Assembly: GCF_014287275.1 (NCBI RefSeq)
Contig: NZ_JACONZ010000001.1
Coordinates: 930,001-994,000, forward strand
DNA from: Anaerofilum hominis
GTDB taxonomy: Bacteria; Bacillota; Clostridia; Oscillospirales; Ruminococcaceae
Reading direction: 5' to 3'
Length of the DNA: 64,000 nucleotides
In this document: positions 51,647 through 59,868 of the stretch, piece after piece
How the letters are laid out: each line of letters opens with the position of its first letter
Numbering within the stretch: the first letter of the stretch is position 1
Notes under the pieces: model-generated
Databases searched by the model: none
Seen by the model: the letters and a program-made list of their open reading frames with translations, nothing else
What the model was told of the DNA's origin: nothing
Program-made: the position numbers and the translations under genes

Positions 51647-51865
51647 TTATTCCATTTCGTCGTCCAGCCCTTCTGCCTTCAGCCAATCTTCAAAGGACTT
51701 CCTGGAGATGCGGATCATGTTGCCGATGCGGATCGTCTTGAATGCTCCGGAGGTGGCTAGTTTATAGGCCGAAGCGCGGCCGATAGCGAGGATGGCTGCG
51801 ATGCCACCCACGGTGTACGTTCTGTTCTGGGACGTCTCTTTTTCGTTGGTCGTGCTGGTGTTCAT
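51647..51865 (-). CDS. Excisionase-like helix-turn-helix protein (copy B)
   Basis: 72 residues from ATG 51863-51865 with AGGGAG upstream. TYTVGGIAAILAIGRASAYKLATSG, then KTIRIGNMIRISRKSFEDWLKAEG, is a near copy of the protein at 46954-47151. Both have the HTH_17/Xis fold and both lie beside the repeated end sequence. It is transcribed away from the right-hand tRNA copy. No integrase is next to it. Confidence 0.85.
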   Translation of the reverse strand: MNTSTTNEKETSQNRTYTVGGIAAILAIGRASAYKLATSGAFKTIRIGNMIRISRKSFEDWLKAEGLDDEME

Positions 51866-51932
51866 AAAATCAACTCCCTGTGCTAACATGATTTTGAAAT
51901 GGCCCCTGGAAGCTCTCTGCCACAAGGGATTC

Positions 51933-51970
51933 CTGCTAATTACGACATTTGAAAAGCCGTTGTAAGGCAG
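51933..51970. repeat. Repeated end sequence, copy B
   Basis: TGCTAATTACGAC, ATTTGAAAAGC and TAAGGCAG match copy A at 47235-47270. It lies about 75 nt inside the right-hand tRNA copy. Confidence 0.6.
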
Positions 51971-52040
51971 CATATTTCAGGGGAATTTGTGCAAATTGAC
52001 CTGCCTCCAGGCAGCACAATTTTCGAAGTGGTATGCCGTA

Positions 52041-52131
52041 CTCCTAAGCGGTAGGCCAGCGGTCCGAATCCGCTCGGGAACACCATAAAAAAGCCGCAAA
52101 CCCGCACAAATACCGGGTTTGCGGCTTTTTT
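52041..52131 (+). repeat. attR-side direct repeat of the island (tRNA-Arg 3' half copy)
   Basis: Matches 40334-40424 over 91 nt with two changes, one being TTCG to TCCG in the T loop, so this copy is not a working tRNA. It includes the terminator hairpin. The GC-rich host sequence resumes right after it. Confidence 0.88.
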
Positions 52132-52267
52132 CATCCGGCCTTTTGGCGCTTTGTTCCTCCGAAAGCCCGCGCTGCCTGCACCGTCTATCCAAAAAAGGAC
52201 CGCCTAAATGGTCCCCGGACGGCCTTTTACCCCGGTCAGATGAAAAAAGAGGGCCGGCTATCCATAC

Positions 52268-52314
52268 AAAAAGGCTGAGCCCCATTTTTGCATGAGGCCC
52301 AGCCTGCGTTTTTT
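52268..52314 (-). terminator. Terminator after the ABC exporter genes
   Basis: AGGCTG-GCC pairs with GGC-CAGCCT around a 15-nt loop, with A- and T-runs outside. It lies just past the permease stop. Confidence 0.7.
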
Positions 52315-52335
52315 AATATTGATCGACAACTTTCC

Positions 52336-53532
52336 CTACAGCGGCAGATCTTTTTTGGAAAATCTTACCGCCCCCACGGCGTAGCAGACGATGGCAACAG
52401 CCGCTAAAACCAGCAATTTCCAAACAAATGCCGTGTCCACGCTGCCCGTACCCACGGTCGCCAGCGCGTCCACATCATACAGGCCGACCAAGGTCAGTTT
52501 GTTGAAGATGCTCAGTTCTTCAACGCCCATGCCGGTGTTGACCATGTTTTCAGAACCGAACAGGCCGATCATGGAGGCAAGGAAGAACCAGACCGCAAGG
52601 CCGCCGCCGAACGCCATGGATTTTTTGCTCTGTGAAAACAGGCAGCTTCCCATATAGCACAGGCCGCATACGGCTTCTACCAGGATGTACATCCCGCCAA
52701 ACAGGGCAAGCATTCCCGTCACATTTACTTCATCATAGAACAAAAACGAGGTACCTATTCGGGTGGCACACACAACGGCGATCATCAAAAACGGCACCAC
52801 CAGCATAAACACCATCTGCGTTATGGCGACGGCGGAACGCCGGGTCGGCGTGGACAGCACATACGCCATGGAGCCATGATCCACCTGGTCCGCGATCAAT
52901 GAATTTGCCAAAATGACGATGAGGATAAATATCGGCAGCAGTCCCATTGCCGTATAATACATCTGATTCATCATGGACGCCGGGTCCATTTCGCTCATTC
53001 TCTCAACCATTTCCGATGAGACGCCCATCATATCCAGCGTGATGGTAAGCATTCCTGAAACCGTCAGCTCCTCTTGATCGAACACGCCCTGAGATCGATT
53101 CAGCGCATATATGTATTCAAACTGCGTCACATATTTATCAAGGCTGATCCCGGACTGTGCCAGCCCCTCGATCGCGGACTGAAACCCCTCGGTGCTGAGG
53201 TCCATGCCGGCCTGCATATTCAGCAGCTCAAACGCAGCCTCATAAGCGGCTTCATTGTTTCCGTCCGCAAAATCCTGATAGGACAGCTCCTGCTGCGTCA
53301 TTGCGTCGTAAGCCGCAAGCGCCCCCAGATACGTATAAAAGCTTTCCTGGTATTCCGTGACGTCAACGTCGGTCCTTTCTGTCGCCATCATACTCATAGC
53401 ATAGTTCATCACATTTCCCAGAAGGACCATGATCAGCAAGATGGCAAGACACAGCGCCCAGTTGGACTTGATGGTCTGCCCCATCAACGGCTTTGAAAAA
53501 AAGCGCGCCGTTTTTTTATCCGTTATTTCCAT
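52336..53532 (-). CDS. ABC-2-type transporter permease
   Basis: 398 residues. One membrane helix at about 25-47, an outer domain of about 140 residues rich in acidic residues (about 55-180), then five helices to the C-terminus: MGLLPIFILIVILANSLIADQVDHGSMAYVLSTPTRRS, read in parts, is the ABC-2 export mark. It is the membrane part of an exporter with the two ATPases encoded just upstream; its start overlaps the second ATPase by 17 nt. A decayed copy of its C-terminus lies at 57058-57260. Substrate unknown, perhaps a drug or peptide. Confidence 0.86.
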   Translation of the reverse strand: MEITDKKTARFFSKPLMGQTIKSNWALCLAILLIMVLLGNVMNYAMSMMATERTDVDVTEYQESFYTYLGALAAYDAMTQQELSYQDFADGNNEAAYEAAFELLNMQAGMDLSTEGFQSAIEGLAQSGISLDKYVTQFEYIYALNRSQGVFDQEELTVSGMLTITLDMMGVSSEMVERMSEMDPASMMNQMYYTAMGLLPIFILIVILANSLIADQVDHGSMAYVLSTPTRRSAVAITQMVFMLVVPFLMIAVVCATRIGTSFLFYDEVNVTGMLALFGGMYILVEAVCGLCYMGSCLFSQSKKSMAFGGGLAVWFFLASMIGLFGSENMVNTGMGVEELSIFNKLTLVGLYDVDALATVGTGSVDTAFVWKLLVLAAVAIVCYAVGAVRFSKKDLPL

Positions 53533-54436
53533 TTTGAGTAAGCTCCTCCTTATATGCGCTCATAAACTGCTGCTGCAAAGAGCGGTGATTCTCCTGCAAA
53601 TCGACGATCTGATAGTCTTTGAGCAGATGGAACAGCGCATCCAGCTGCTCGATCTTGCACACAATGGCACAGCTGGCCGCGTCCTTGCTTTCGGCGCGGA
53701 ACGCAGCGGTTTCGAGAAAGCGCTGTTTTTCCGGCTCCCGCTCAAATTTTACGACAAAATTTTTAACGGACGGATGGCGCAGATCGTACAAAGACGCGGT
53801 GTCAATGATATGCCCATCCCGGATCATGGCAACTCTGTCGCATACCGCCTCGATCTCCTCAAATATGTGGCTGGACATAAACACGGTGTGCCCTTTTTGC
53901 TTTTCTTCCCGGATCAGCTGCAAAAAGGCTTCGCGCATCAGGGGGTCAAGCCCTGTGGTCGGTTCGTCCAGCACCAGGACCTCTTTTTCACCCATTAACG
54001 CGGCCACGATCGCCGTTTTTTGTTTCATCCCTTTGGACATTCTCTTTAAATTTGCGGTCGGATCCAGCTGTAAAAGCTCAATGACATGGTTCATATACCC
54101 AAAGTCCGTCACACCGAGATATTTTGCCTGCGTTTTCAGAAACTCGGTGCCTGTTTTGAGCGCGGGAAAGGCAATTTCACCCGGCACATAGCTGACGTTT
54201 TTCATGATATCGGCGGACTGTGTCCAGGAATCCAGCCCATTTACCGCACAGACACCGCTGTTGGGTCTGATAAACCCCATCATGCTGCGGATGGTCGTTG
54301 TCTTCCCGGAACCGTTCGTTCCCACAAACCCGAAAACCTCGCCTTTGTGAACTTCAAGATCAATATCAAAAACGCCGCGTTTTTTGCCGTAATCCTTTGT
54401 CAAACCGCTCGTTTTTATAATGATATCCCTCATCAC
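53516..54436 (-). CDS. ABC transporter ATPase (second of the pair)
   Basis: 306 residues. Walker A FVGTNGSGKTTTIRSMMGF (about 37-55, given in part), signature LKRMSKGMKQKTAIVAAL with MSKGM in place of LSGGQ, Walker B LVLDEPTTGLDPLM and the H-loop MSSHIFEEI. The C-terminal 90 residues form a DUF4162-like extension. It overlaps the upstream ATPase by 4 nt and the permease by 17 nt. Two different ATPases with one permease suggest a heterodimeric exporter motor. Confidence 0.92.
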   Translation of the reverse strand: MMRDIIIKTSGLTKDYGKKRGVFDIDLEVHKGEVFGFVGTNGSGKTTTIRSMMGFIRPNSGVCAVNGLDSWTQSADIMKNVSYVPGEIAFPALKTGTEFLKTQAKYLGVTDFGYMNHVIELLQLDPTANLKRMSKGMKQKTAIVAALMGEKEVLVLDEPTTGLDPLMREAFLQLIREEKQKGHTVFMSSHIFEEIEAVCDRVAMIRDGHIIDTASLYDLRHPSVKNFVVKFEREPEKQRFLETAAFRAESKDAASCAIVCKIEQLDALFHLLKDYQIVDLQENHRSLQQQFMSAYKEELTQNGNNG

Positions 54437-55344
54437 TTTACCCCCTCAAACACCTTATCCTCATGGTAAAACTGCATGAAGTAATCTTCCAGAGAAAAAG
54501 GGAATTCCGTGAAATCCTTGATATGAAACTGGGAAATGTCCGCCAGAAAGGCGGAGATCTCGCTGCGCTTCAGCTGGATCCTGGCGCGGAGCTTATACTC
54601 GTTCACAGAAGTAAAGTGATAGGGGTGGGTGATAAACTCCCTCCACTGATCTTTATCGTCGAAAGAAACCCGGTAAATTTTATCGCGCTCTCTTTTTAAC
54701 GCTTCCGGGTCAAACTCCGAGACGATCTTTCCATCCCGGATGATCGCGATCCTGTCGCAGGAAGCATCTACTTCATGAAAAATGTGGGAGGACAAAAAAA
54801 TCGTTTTTCCCCTTTTTTTCTCCATAAGGATATAATCGATGAAAATTTCCTGCATGAGGGGGTCAAGCCCGGAGGTGGGTTCGTCCAGGATCAGGATCTT
54901 CGGGTCGTGCATAAAAGCCGTGACCACCGCCAGCTTGCGCTTTGTGCCCAGACTCATCTGCTTTAATCCGATATTGGGATCAAGCTCAAACCGCTTGAGC
55001 AGTTTTTCCAGGTAGGCGGAGTCGGTCACCCCTCTCATTTTCTTTTGCATTTCCAAAAACTGTGTACCGGTCATCCCGGTGGGCAGGGCAATTTCGCCGG
55101 GCAGATAACCGACACTGCGCTGAAGCTCCGCCGAGCATTTCCAGCTATCCCTGCCGTCAATGACCGTACTTCCGCTTTGCGGCTTTGAAAACCCCATCAG
55201 ATGCCGGATAGTCGTGCTTTTCCCCGCTCCGTTTGGGCCAAGAAACCCAAAACATTCTCCTTCCCTCACAAAAGCAGACACATCGAACACGCCCCTGCCG
55301 TGTCCGTAGTCCTTTGTCAAGTGATCGACTTCAATAACCGACAT
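54433..55344 (-). CDS. ABC transporter ATPase (first of the pair)
   Basis: 303 residues. Walker A GPNGAGKSTTIRHLMGF, signature LKQMSLGTKRKLAVVTAF with MSLGT, Walker B LILDEPTSGLDPLM and H-loop LSSHIFHEV. A C-terminal domain (about 215-303) follows. About half identical with the next gene by eye. It is the first gene of the exporter operon and divergent from a TetR gene that shares its promoter region. Confidence 0.93.
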   Translation of the reverse strand: MSVIEVDHLTKDYGHGRGVFDVSAFVREGECFGFLGPNGAGKSTTIRHLMGFSKPQSGSTVIDGRDSWKCSAELQRSVGYLPGEIALPTGMTGTQFLEMQKKMRGVTDSAYLEKLLKRFELDPNIGLKQMSLGTKRKLAVVTAFMHDPKILILDEPTSGLDPLMQEIFIDYILMEKKRGKTIFLSSHIFHEVDASCDRIAIIRDGKIVSEFDPEALKRERDKIYRVSFDDKDQWREFITHPYHFTSVNEYKLRARIQLKRSEISAFLADISQFHIKDFTEFPFSLEDYFMQFYHEDKVFEGVK

Positions 55345-55366
55345 AGGTAACTCTCCGATCTTCGCC

Positions 55367-55428
55367 TTGATTTATTGAACAACATGTTGTATGATGCTTA
55401 TTATAAGCAGTGCGGTGTGATTCATCAA
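55367..55428. promoter_or_regulatory. Divergent promoters and operator of the ABC/TetR locus
   Basis: Plus strand: TTGATT (55367-55372) and TATGAT (55390-55395), spacer 17, for TetR. Minus strand: TTGATG (55423-55428) and TATAAT (55400-55405), spacer 17, for the ABC operon. The perfect palindrome ACAACATGTTGT (55379-55390) lies in the TetR promoter and at the ABC start site, so one bound TetR dimer could block both. Confidence 0.75.
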
Positions 55429-55507
55429 GCAACAAATATCAAGCGCAATGTCGCCTGATGGAGAAAAACGGTCTGCGCCAAGCGGAAAAGGGAAAGGAGC
55501 GGGCACC

Positions 55508-56095
55508 ATGCAAAAACAGCCGGAAGTTACCGCCGCTACCAGAAAAAAGATAATAGACGCTTTCTGGACCCTCTATAAAGAGAAACCGATCGATAAAATA
55601 TCCATTGCCGAGATCTCGAGGATAACGGGAAACAATCGAGGAACTTTTTATCACTATTTTAAAGACGTCTACGCGGTTTTAGACCGAATTGAAGACGATT
55701 TGATGAATCAGGTGACCGCAGAAGTAAAGGAAATTTTGAGCGATCATCTTTTTGAAGAAGCCGCAAGGGACATCAACGCACTGTACTCGATCACCATACC
55801 GATTTTTAAAAAGCATGGAGAAAAAATTTTTACGCTGCTTGGCAAAAACGGAGATCCCAAATTCACGAGCAGGTTCAGAGAGAGCAGCCGGGCGCTGCTG
55901 ATCCAGTTTTGGAATTTATCCGATCAAACGGAGCACTTGGATTATCTGATAGAATACACCTATTCCGTCATGATCGGACTGATGGCTAAATGGTATGAGA
56001 ATGGAAACGATCTGACGGACGATGAGTTCTTCAAGATGGCGCAGGGTCTAGCCGCGAACGGGGTCCTGGGCTATCTAAAAAAGCAGGCAGGATGA
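55508..56095 (+). CDS. TetR-family transcriptional regulator
   Basis: 195 residues from ATG 55508 with AAAGGAG upstream. The N-terminal helix-turn-helix: TRKKIIDAFWTLYKEKPIDKISIAEISRITGNNRGTFYHYFKDVYAVLD, read in parts, with GTFYHYF as recognition helix. The ligand domain has the TetR_C-type end with YLIEYTYSVMIGLMAKWYENG. Divergent from the ABC exporter genes and expected to repress them and itself. Confidence 0.93.
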   Translation: MQKQPEVTAATRKKIIDAFWTLYKEKPIDKISIAEISRITGNNRGTFYHYFKDVYAVLDRIEDDLMNQVTAEVKEILSDHLFEEAARDINALYSITIPIFKKHGEKIFTLLGKNGDPKFTSRFRESSRALLIQFWNLSDQTEHLDYLIEYTYSVMIGLMAKWYENGNDLTDDEFFKMAQGLAANGVLGYLKKQAG

Positions 56096-56167
56096 GCCGT
56101 TGAACCTGCCCCGGGCGGCCGCCGTATTGCTCCAAGCGGCGGCTGATGAACGCGCCGGCTTTTTCAC

Positions 56168-56207
56168 AAGAACGCCCCGGCATCCTGGCGATGCCGGGGC
56201 GTTCTTT
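56168..56207 (+). terminator. Terminator after the TetR gene
   Basis: AAGAACGCCCCGGCAT pairs with ATGCCGGGGCGTTCTT around a 7-nt loop, then TT. It lies 73 nt past the TetR stop. Confidence 0.9.
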
Positions 56208-56419
56208 ATTTTCTCCTCTTTCCCGATTCCCAACAGCAGACACAATTATATCCGGGAAAAGGGCTCCATCTGGTCGTGGTCTCTTTTCAGCAGAGTGGTC
56301 CTTCTGCGGCGCTTAAAACTTTCGGTGATCTCCGCCCACACACAGCACGGGGGTTAAAATCGTGGGACCACAAAAAATGCGCTTTGGGGACGGCGACGGG
56401 ACAGAGCCCTACGGGGCAT

Positions 56420-56605
56420 TTTTGTTTTTCACTTCATGCCGATCGGGGCGTTGGGCAGATCCTGTTGTGTACGTCCGGCCACAGCCAGTATCAGGCGTCG
56501 GGTGAACCGGTGCGGCAACGGCCTTCCGACAACGCGGTCGTCATCCCACCAGATGTGAAGCACTCGCGCAGCGCGGCAAAAGACAGTCGGTTTGCCGTCG
56601 GATGA
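56420..56605 (+). pseudogene. Cupin-domain remnant
   Basis: The frame reads SLHADRGVGQILLCTSGHSQYQASGEP, QRPSDNAVVIPPDVKHSRSAAKDSRFAVG (in parts), close to the cupin that accompanies carboxymuconolactone-decarboxylase-type proteins: HADRGxGQILLCTAG and VVIPPxVKHxHGAAxDSxF. The second half of the barrel is missing and the metal His pair is altered (HSRSA). It has no start. The flanks, 56208-56419 and 56606-57057, show only broken frames. Confidence 0.6.
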
Positions 56606-57057
56606 GCCGCCCCATCTTTGTGTTTCTGCCCCTCATCGTCGCATGAGGCTGGCCAGACGGTTGCACACCCTCCACGCTGATAGAGGGCTTGCCCGGACGA
56701 GCCTGCACCTAGGACCACACTGGGGAGGTGCCGATGGGGATAGCAGAAAATCGATTCGGCCTGACAAGACCCCAAAAAGGAAAAGCCGCCGCGTTTTTCT
56801 TATCGGGCTGCCGATCGTCATCTGCAGAACGGCAGCGTTTTGTGACCGCGCCCGGCTGTCGTATCTGCTTTTTCAAAGCGAATTCATCTTTATGGATTTC
56901 AGCAAGCCGAAGCCTGTGTTTTATCGCGGTCACCTCACCCTCATCGCCCACTGCCTTGCCAAAGCACTCAACAAGCGAAGCGCAACCGGAAGGGGAAAAA
57001 ATCGAATAAAAAGGCTCGCGCGATATTACGAGCACCGAGTCTGCCAGGCAGCCTGAT

Positions 57058-57260
57058 TTAAGAAACATGGTGAACTGGGAGGCTCTCAACATATTCGAAA
57101 GACTCGCGCCAATCAGACTGTATGATATCAGCCCCATCTCCACCGTCGGAGTCGATTTTATGGATACGGCATTTATATGGAAACCAGGGATTTTTACGGC
57201 GTTTGCAGTTGTCCCCCCATTGCCGGGCAAATACATCCCCCCAAAAAATCCGTTGTCCTG
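57058..57260 (+). pseudogene. ABC-2 permease C-terminal remnant
   Basis: In one frame, NMVNWEALNIFERLAPIRLYDIS, ISTVGVDFMDTAFIWKPGIFTAFAVV and a PKNPLS end line up with the last 65 residues of the intact permease at 52336-53532 (ELSIFNKLTLVGLYDV, TVGTGSVDTAFVWKLLVLAAVAIV, KKDLPL). Only the C-terminus remains. Confidence 0.65.
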
Positions 57261-57295
57261 ATCAGTCCCGCAAAAGAAAAAAGTAGTTTTATGAC

Positions 57296-57329
57296 AAAAG
57301 AGGACCGCCGAAACCAGCGGTCCTCTTTT
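57296..57329. terminator. Bidirectional terminator before the MBL genes
   Basis: AAAAGAGGACCGC pairs with GCGGTCCTCTTTT around 8 nt. A second long stem, AAACGGTTTTCAG and its complement, spans 57348-57392 and would end the minus-strand MBL gene. Confidence 0.8.
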
Positions 57330-57409
57330 GTGCTTATCTGCTCCAAAAACGGTTTTCAGGTGCCGTGCTTTCCGCGTATCTGAAAACCGTTTCCCCCTTT
57401 TTGGGGGCG

Positions 57410-58267
57410 CTATTCATCCCTTAGAAAAATGCAATTGGTGGAATATACCAGCGCCGAGCCTTTCCATTCGCTTCTGCGGGAAAAGGGATCGGACAGCAAC
57501 TCTTTGACGCGCTCCGGGCCGCGCGGGTCGTCCGGTCCCAGATAGGTGGCCGAGCCGATCTTTTTGCTTCCCTCCTGTCCGGACATGATCCGCTCACAAT
57601 TTTCAATATACGCATCCAGCACGCTGCCGTCCGCGGGCGAACCGTTGTGCTCCGGACAGATCATATCCACCTCACCGGCCATCTGCTTTACCTTGAGCAG
57701 GTTGTCCCGGTAGCGTTCCACCGAGTGACGGACGCCGTGGATAGTGCCCTGAATCAGCACTTGGCCGCACTCTAATTCATCCCCCGTGAACAACAGCTTA
57801 TACTTTTCATCATAATAAAACAGGCTACCCTCGCTGTGACATCCGGCGGCAATGGCCCGTACCCGGCGGCCACCCAGGTCAAAGACATGTCCGTCCCCGA
57901 TCGGGACGGCCTGATAGTCGTAATCGTACCGCACCTCAGTGGTATAACGGTCCGGATCCACCCGTTTCCTCCCCAACTCTTCCACAGCGCTGGCTGATGC
58001 ATAGATCGGATATTTTTTGAACTGCCCGTTGCAGGCGGTGTGATCCCCGTGGGCATGTGTGTTGGCCACGATCAACGGCAGGCCGGTGATCGTGCGCACA
58101 TAATCATGGATGCTGTGCACATGCTCGCCCGGGTCGATGACCAAAGCGGTGCAGCCGCCGATGAGCAGATAAGTCACGGCACTGACGGGGTGCCCTGCGA
58201 TGATCCAAGTGTCGGGTCGGATCAGGCGGCTGACAAATTCTTTTTCATGGATAAGGTCGACTGCCAT
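57410..58267 (-). CDS. Metallo-beta-lactamase-fold hydrolase
   Basis: 285 residues from ATG 58265-58267 with AAAGGAG upstream. The zinc motif HAHGDH (about 77-82) is intact, with more ligands in AAGCHSEGS (His about 147), GDELECG (Asp about 163) and PEHNG (His about 210), the typical order of the glyoxalase II/MBL fold. The substrate is unknown. It is on the same strand as two longer MBL proteins further upstream but is only distantly related to them. Confidence 0.85.
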   Translation of the reverse strand: MAVDLIHEKEFVSRLIRPDTWIIAGHPVSAVTYLLIGGCTALVIDPGEHVHSIHDYVRTITGLPLIVANTHAHGDHTACNGQFKKYPIYASASAVEELGRKRVDPDRYTTEVRYDYDYQAVPIGDGHVFDLGGRRVRAIAAGCHSEGSLFYYDEKYKLLFTGDELECGQVLIQGTIHGVRHSVERYRDNLLKVKQMAGEVDMICPEHNGSPADGSVLDAYIENCERIMSGQEGSKKIGSATYLGPDDPRGPERVKELLSDPFSRRSEWKGSALVYSTNCIFLRDE

Positions 58268-58359
58268 AACGACGCTCCTTTCTATTGCCTGCCCTGCGCA
58301 GGTCAAAGCTTCAACAGAAGCTTTTTCTTCTTTACCGTTCGGTGATGAGATAGAGGAAG

Positions 58360-58746
58360 CTAATCAGCGCAGGCTCCAACATGCAAAAGTCTGCGCTCCC
58401 CAAAATAACTCTGCGCGCCCTGGACAAACACGCAAAAAAGCAGCAAGTAAACCGAGATACATCCGACGTCGCCCAAAATGTCTAGTAGAAAGCAGAGACC
58501 CTCCGCACCTGCGCCAGTGACGATGGATTTGAAGCGGTCGGCGGTGGCCATCGCAAAGATGGCCGTAAAATCTGCCGTCCCTCCGGCCGCCGCCACTCCG
58601 CAGCCCCCATTGCCCACACATTTACCGACCGCGATCCTATCCACGGCAGAATACAGCTGTTGTTTCTGGTTCGCCGGCATCATCGGCACTGCAAACAGGA
58701 TCGACAGTTTAAAGATGGCGTCTTTCATCTTTGCTGTCAAACACAT
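58360..58746 (-). CDS. Doubtful open frame, possible membrane protein remnant
   Basis: 128 codons with two hydrophobic stretches (FKLSILFAVPMM and FLLDILGDVGCISVYLLLFCVF) and a Gly/Ala-rich middle (GNGGCGVAAAGGTADFTAIFAMATADRF). There is no ribosome binding site at either possible start, and I recognise no family. It may be a decayed membrane protein. The rest of the 530-nt gap between the MBL genes is empty. Confidence 0.25.
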   Translation of the reverse strand: MCLTAKMKDAIFKLSILFAVPMMPANQKQQLYSAVDRIAVGKCVGNGGCGVAAAGGTADFTAIFAMATADRFKSIVTGAGAEGLCFLLDILGDVGCISVYLLLFCVFVQGAQSYFGERRLLHVGACAD

Positions 58747-58799
58747 CTCATCCCAAAACAGATCACGGCGCGGCGCTCCGCTGCGGTGTCTGCCGGAAC

Positions 58800-59813
58800 C
58801 TATTCCTCCGGCGGGTAAACGCCGTTTGCCGAGTAGGCGATGGTGCCAAAGCCTTTGACAAACTTGTGCATTCGCACTTTCTTTTCGCCCCCTTGGCCGC
58901 CAGCATGCTCCACACTGTAGTCATAGCACTCAGGGTCGGCAATGATCTCGTTCAGTGTTTCCAGGATGTTCAGCAGAAGGTTGTTCTCCAGATTGACCAC
59001 AAAATGGCCGGGGAAGATATAGTCAAACTCATCCAGGCGCCGGCAGAGCTTTGCCAGCTGATCCCGATAGGTGGTCAGGTTGCAGTACTGATTATTCACA
59101 CCCCCGGGCCGCGGGCCACCGCCGCAGCCGATCACGTCGCTGCACACGTCGTCGCCGGCAAACAAGCATCGTCCCTTTTTGTCCAGAAACATCGCGTGCC
59201 CGGCCGCATGACCCCCGGTCCAGACCAGCTCCACCTCATAGCCGCCCCCCAGATCCCAAGTGGTGCCGTTGGGCACGCCCACCAGCTCATAGTCGCGATA
59301 TTCGGGCAGATCCTTGCGGTCAAAGTCCAGCCAGATGTTGGCTCCATTTTCATCGAACAGATAATCCCATGCGCCCGGCTTGCACTTATTGCGGATATTC
59401 TGCTCCTCGATATCACAGCAGTACACCCGGTCAAAGCGCACGTTGCCAAGCACATGGTCCGGGCCGGTATGGGTGTTGACTACGATCAGCGGCAGCCCCC
59501 CTGTGATCTCATCCACCAAACCTTTCAGGTCTCCCAGACCGTAGGCAGTATCCACCAGCATCGCTTTTTCTGGGCCCTTGATCAGATACATCCACACGTC
59601 TCCCGCGCCGTCGCAGTTCTGGTTGAACAGACCATACAGATGATCTCTAAACTGGTAGACTTCCACATAGGGATTCACATCGTAGACCCGCATGGAGCTG
59701 TTCTTCTCACGCAGCTGTTTCATATAGGCCCAGCTGATCTGGTTTTGGGGCGATCCCCATTTGAGCCTTTTTGCCTTTGAAGCGCCCGCTATGGGCCACA
59801 TTTGTCCTGTCAT
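58800..59813 (-). CDS. Metallo-beta-lactamase-fold protein with altered metal motif
   Basis: 337 residues from ATG 59811-59813. Near-full-length relative of the next upstream gene: GQMWPIAGASKAKRLKW, SPQNQISWAYMKQLRE, FRDHLYGLFNQNCDG, AYGLGDLKGLVDEITGG. The zinc motif, HDHFDH in that relative, is HTGPDH here (115-120), so the second histidine ligand is lost. Later ligands GGHAAGHAM, FAGDDV and FPGHF remain. It may bind one metal, use other ligands or have lost activity. It follows the relative by 55 nt, probably in the same operon. Confidence 0.85.
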   Translation of the reverse strand: MTGQMWPIAGASKAKRLKWGSPQNQISWAYMKQLREKNSSMRVYDVNPYVEVYQFRDHLYGLFNQNCDGAGDVWMYLIKGPEKAMLVDTAYGLGDLKGLVDEITGGLPLIVVNTHTGPDHVLGNVRFDRVYCCDIEEQNIRNKCKPGAWDYLFDENGANIWLDFDRKDLPEYRDYELVGVPNGTTWDLGGGYEVELVWTGGHAAGHAMFLDKKGRCLFAGDDVCSDVIGCGGGPRPGGVNNQYCNLTTYRDQLAKLCRRLDEFDYIFPGHFVVNLENNLLLNILETLNEIIADPECYDYSVEHAGGQGGEKKVRMHKFVKGFGTIAYSANGVYPPEE

Positions 59814-59868
59814 TTCTTTACTTCCCTTTCCGCGCGGTCGCGCCGTGCCGTTGTGAGCGGTTACCCGC

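Noticed and set aside
52009..52085. A second tRNA-Arg gene at the right end of the island
   Set aside because: Only the 3' half is present; the 5' acceptor and D arm are missing and the T loop is changed, so it is an att copy.
58731..59780. 349-codon plus-strand frame opposite the MBL gene
   Set aside because: Antisense to a gene with clear metal-binding motifs and a close paralogue.
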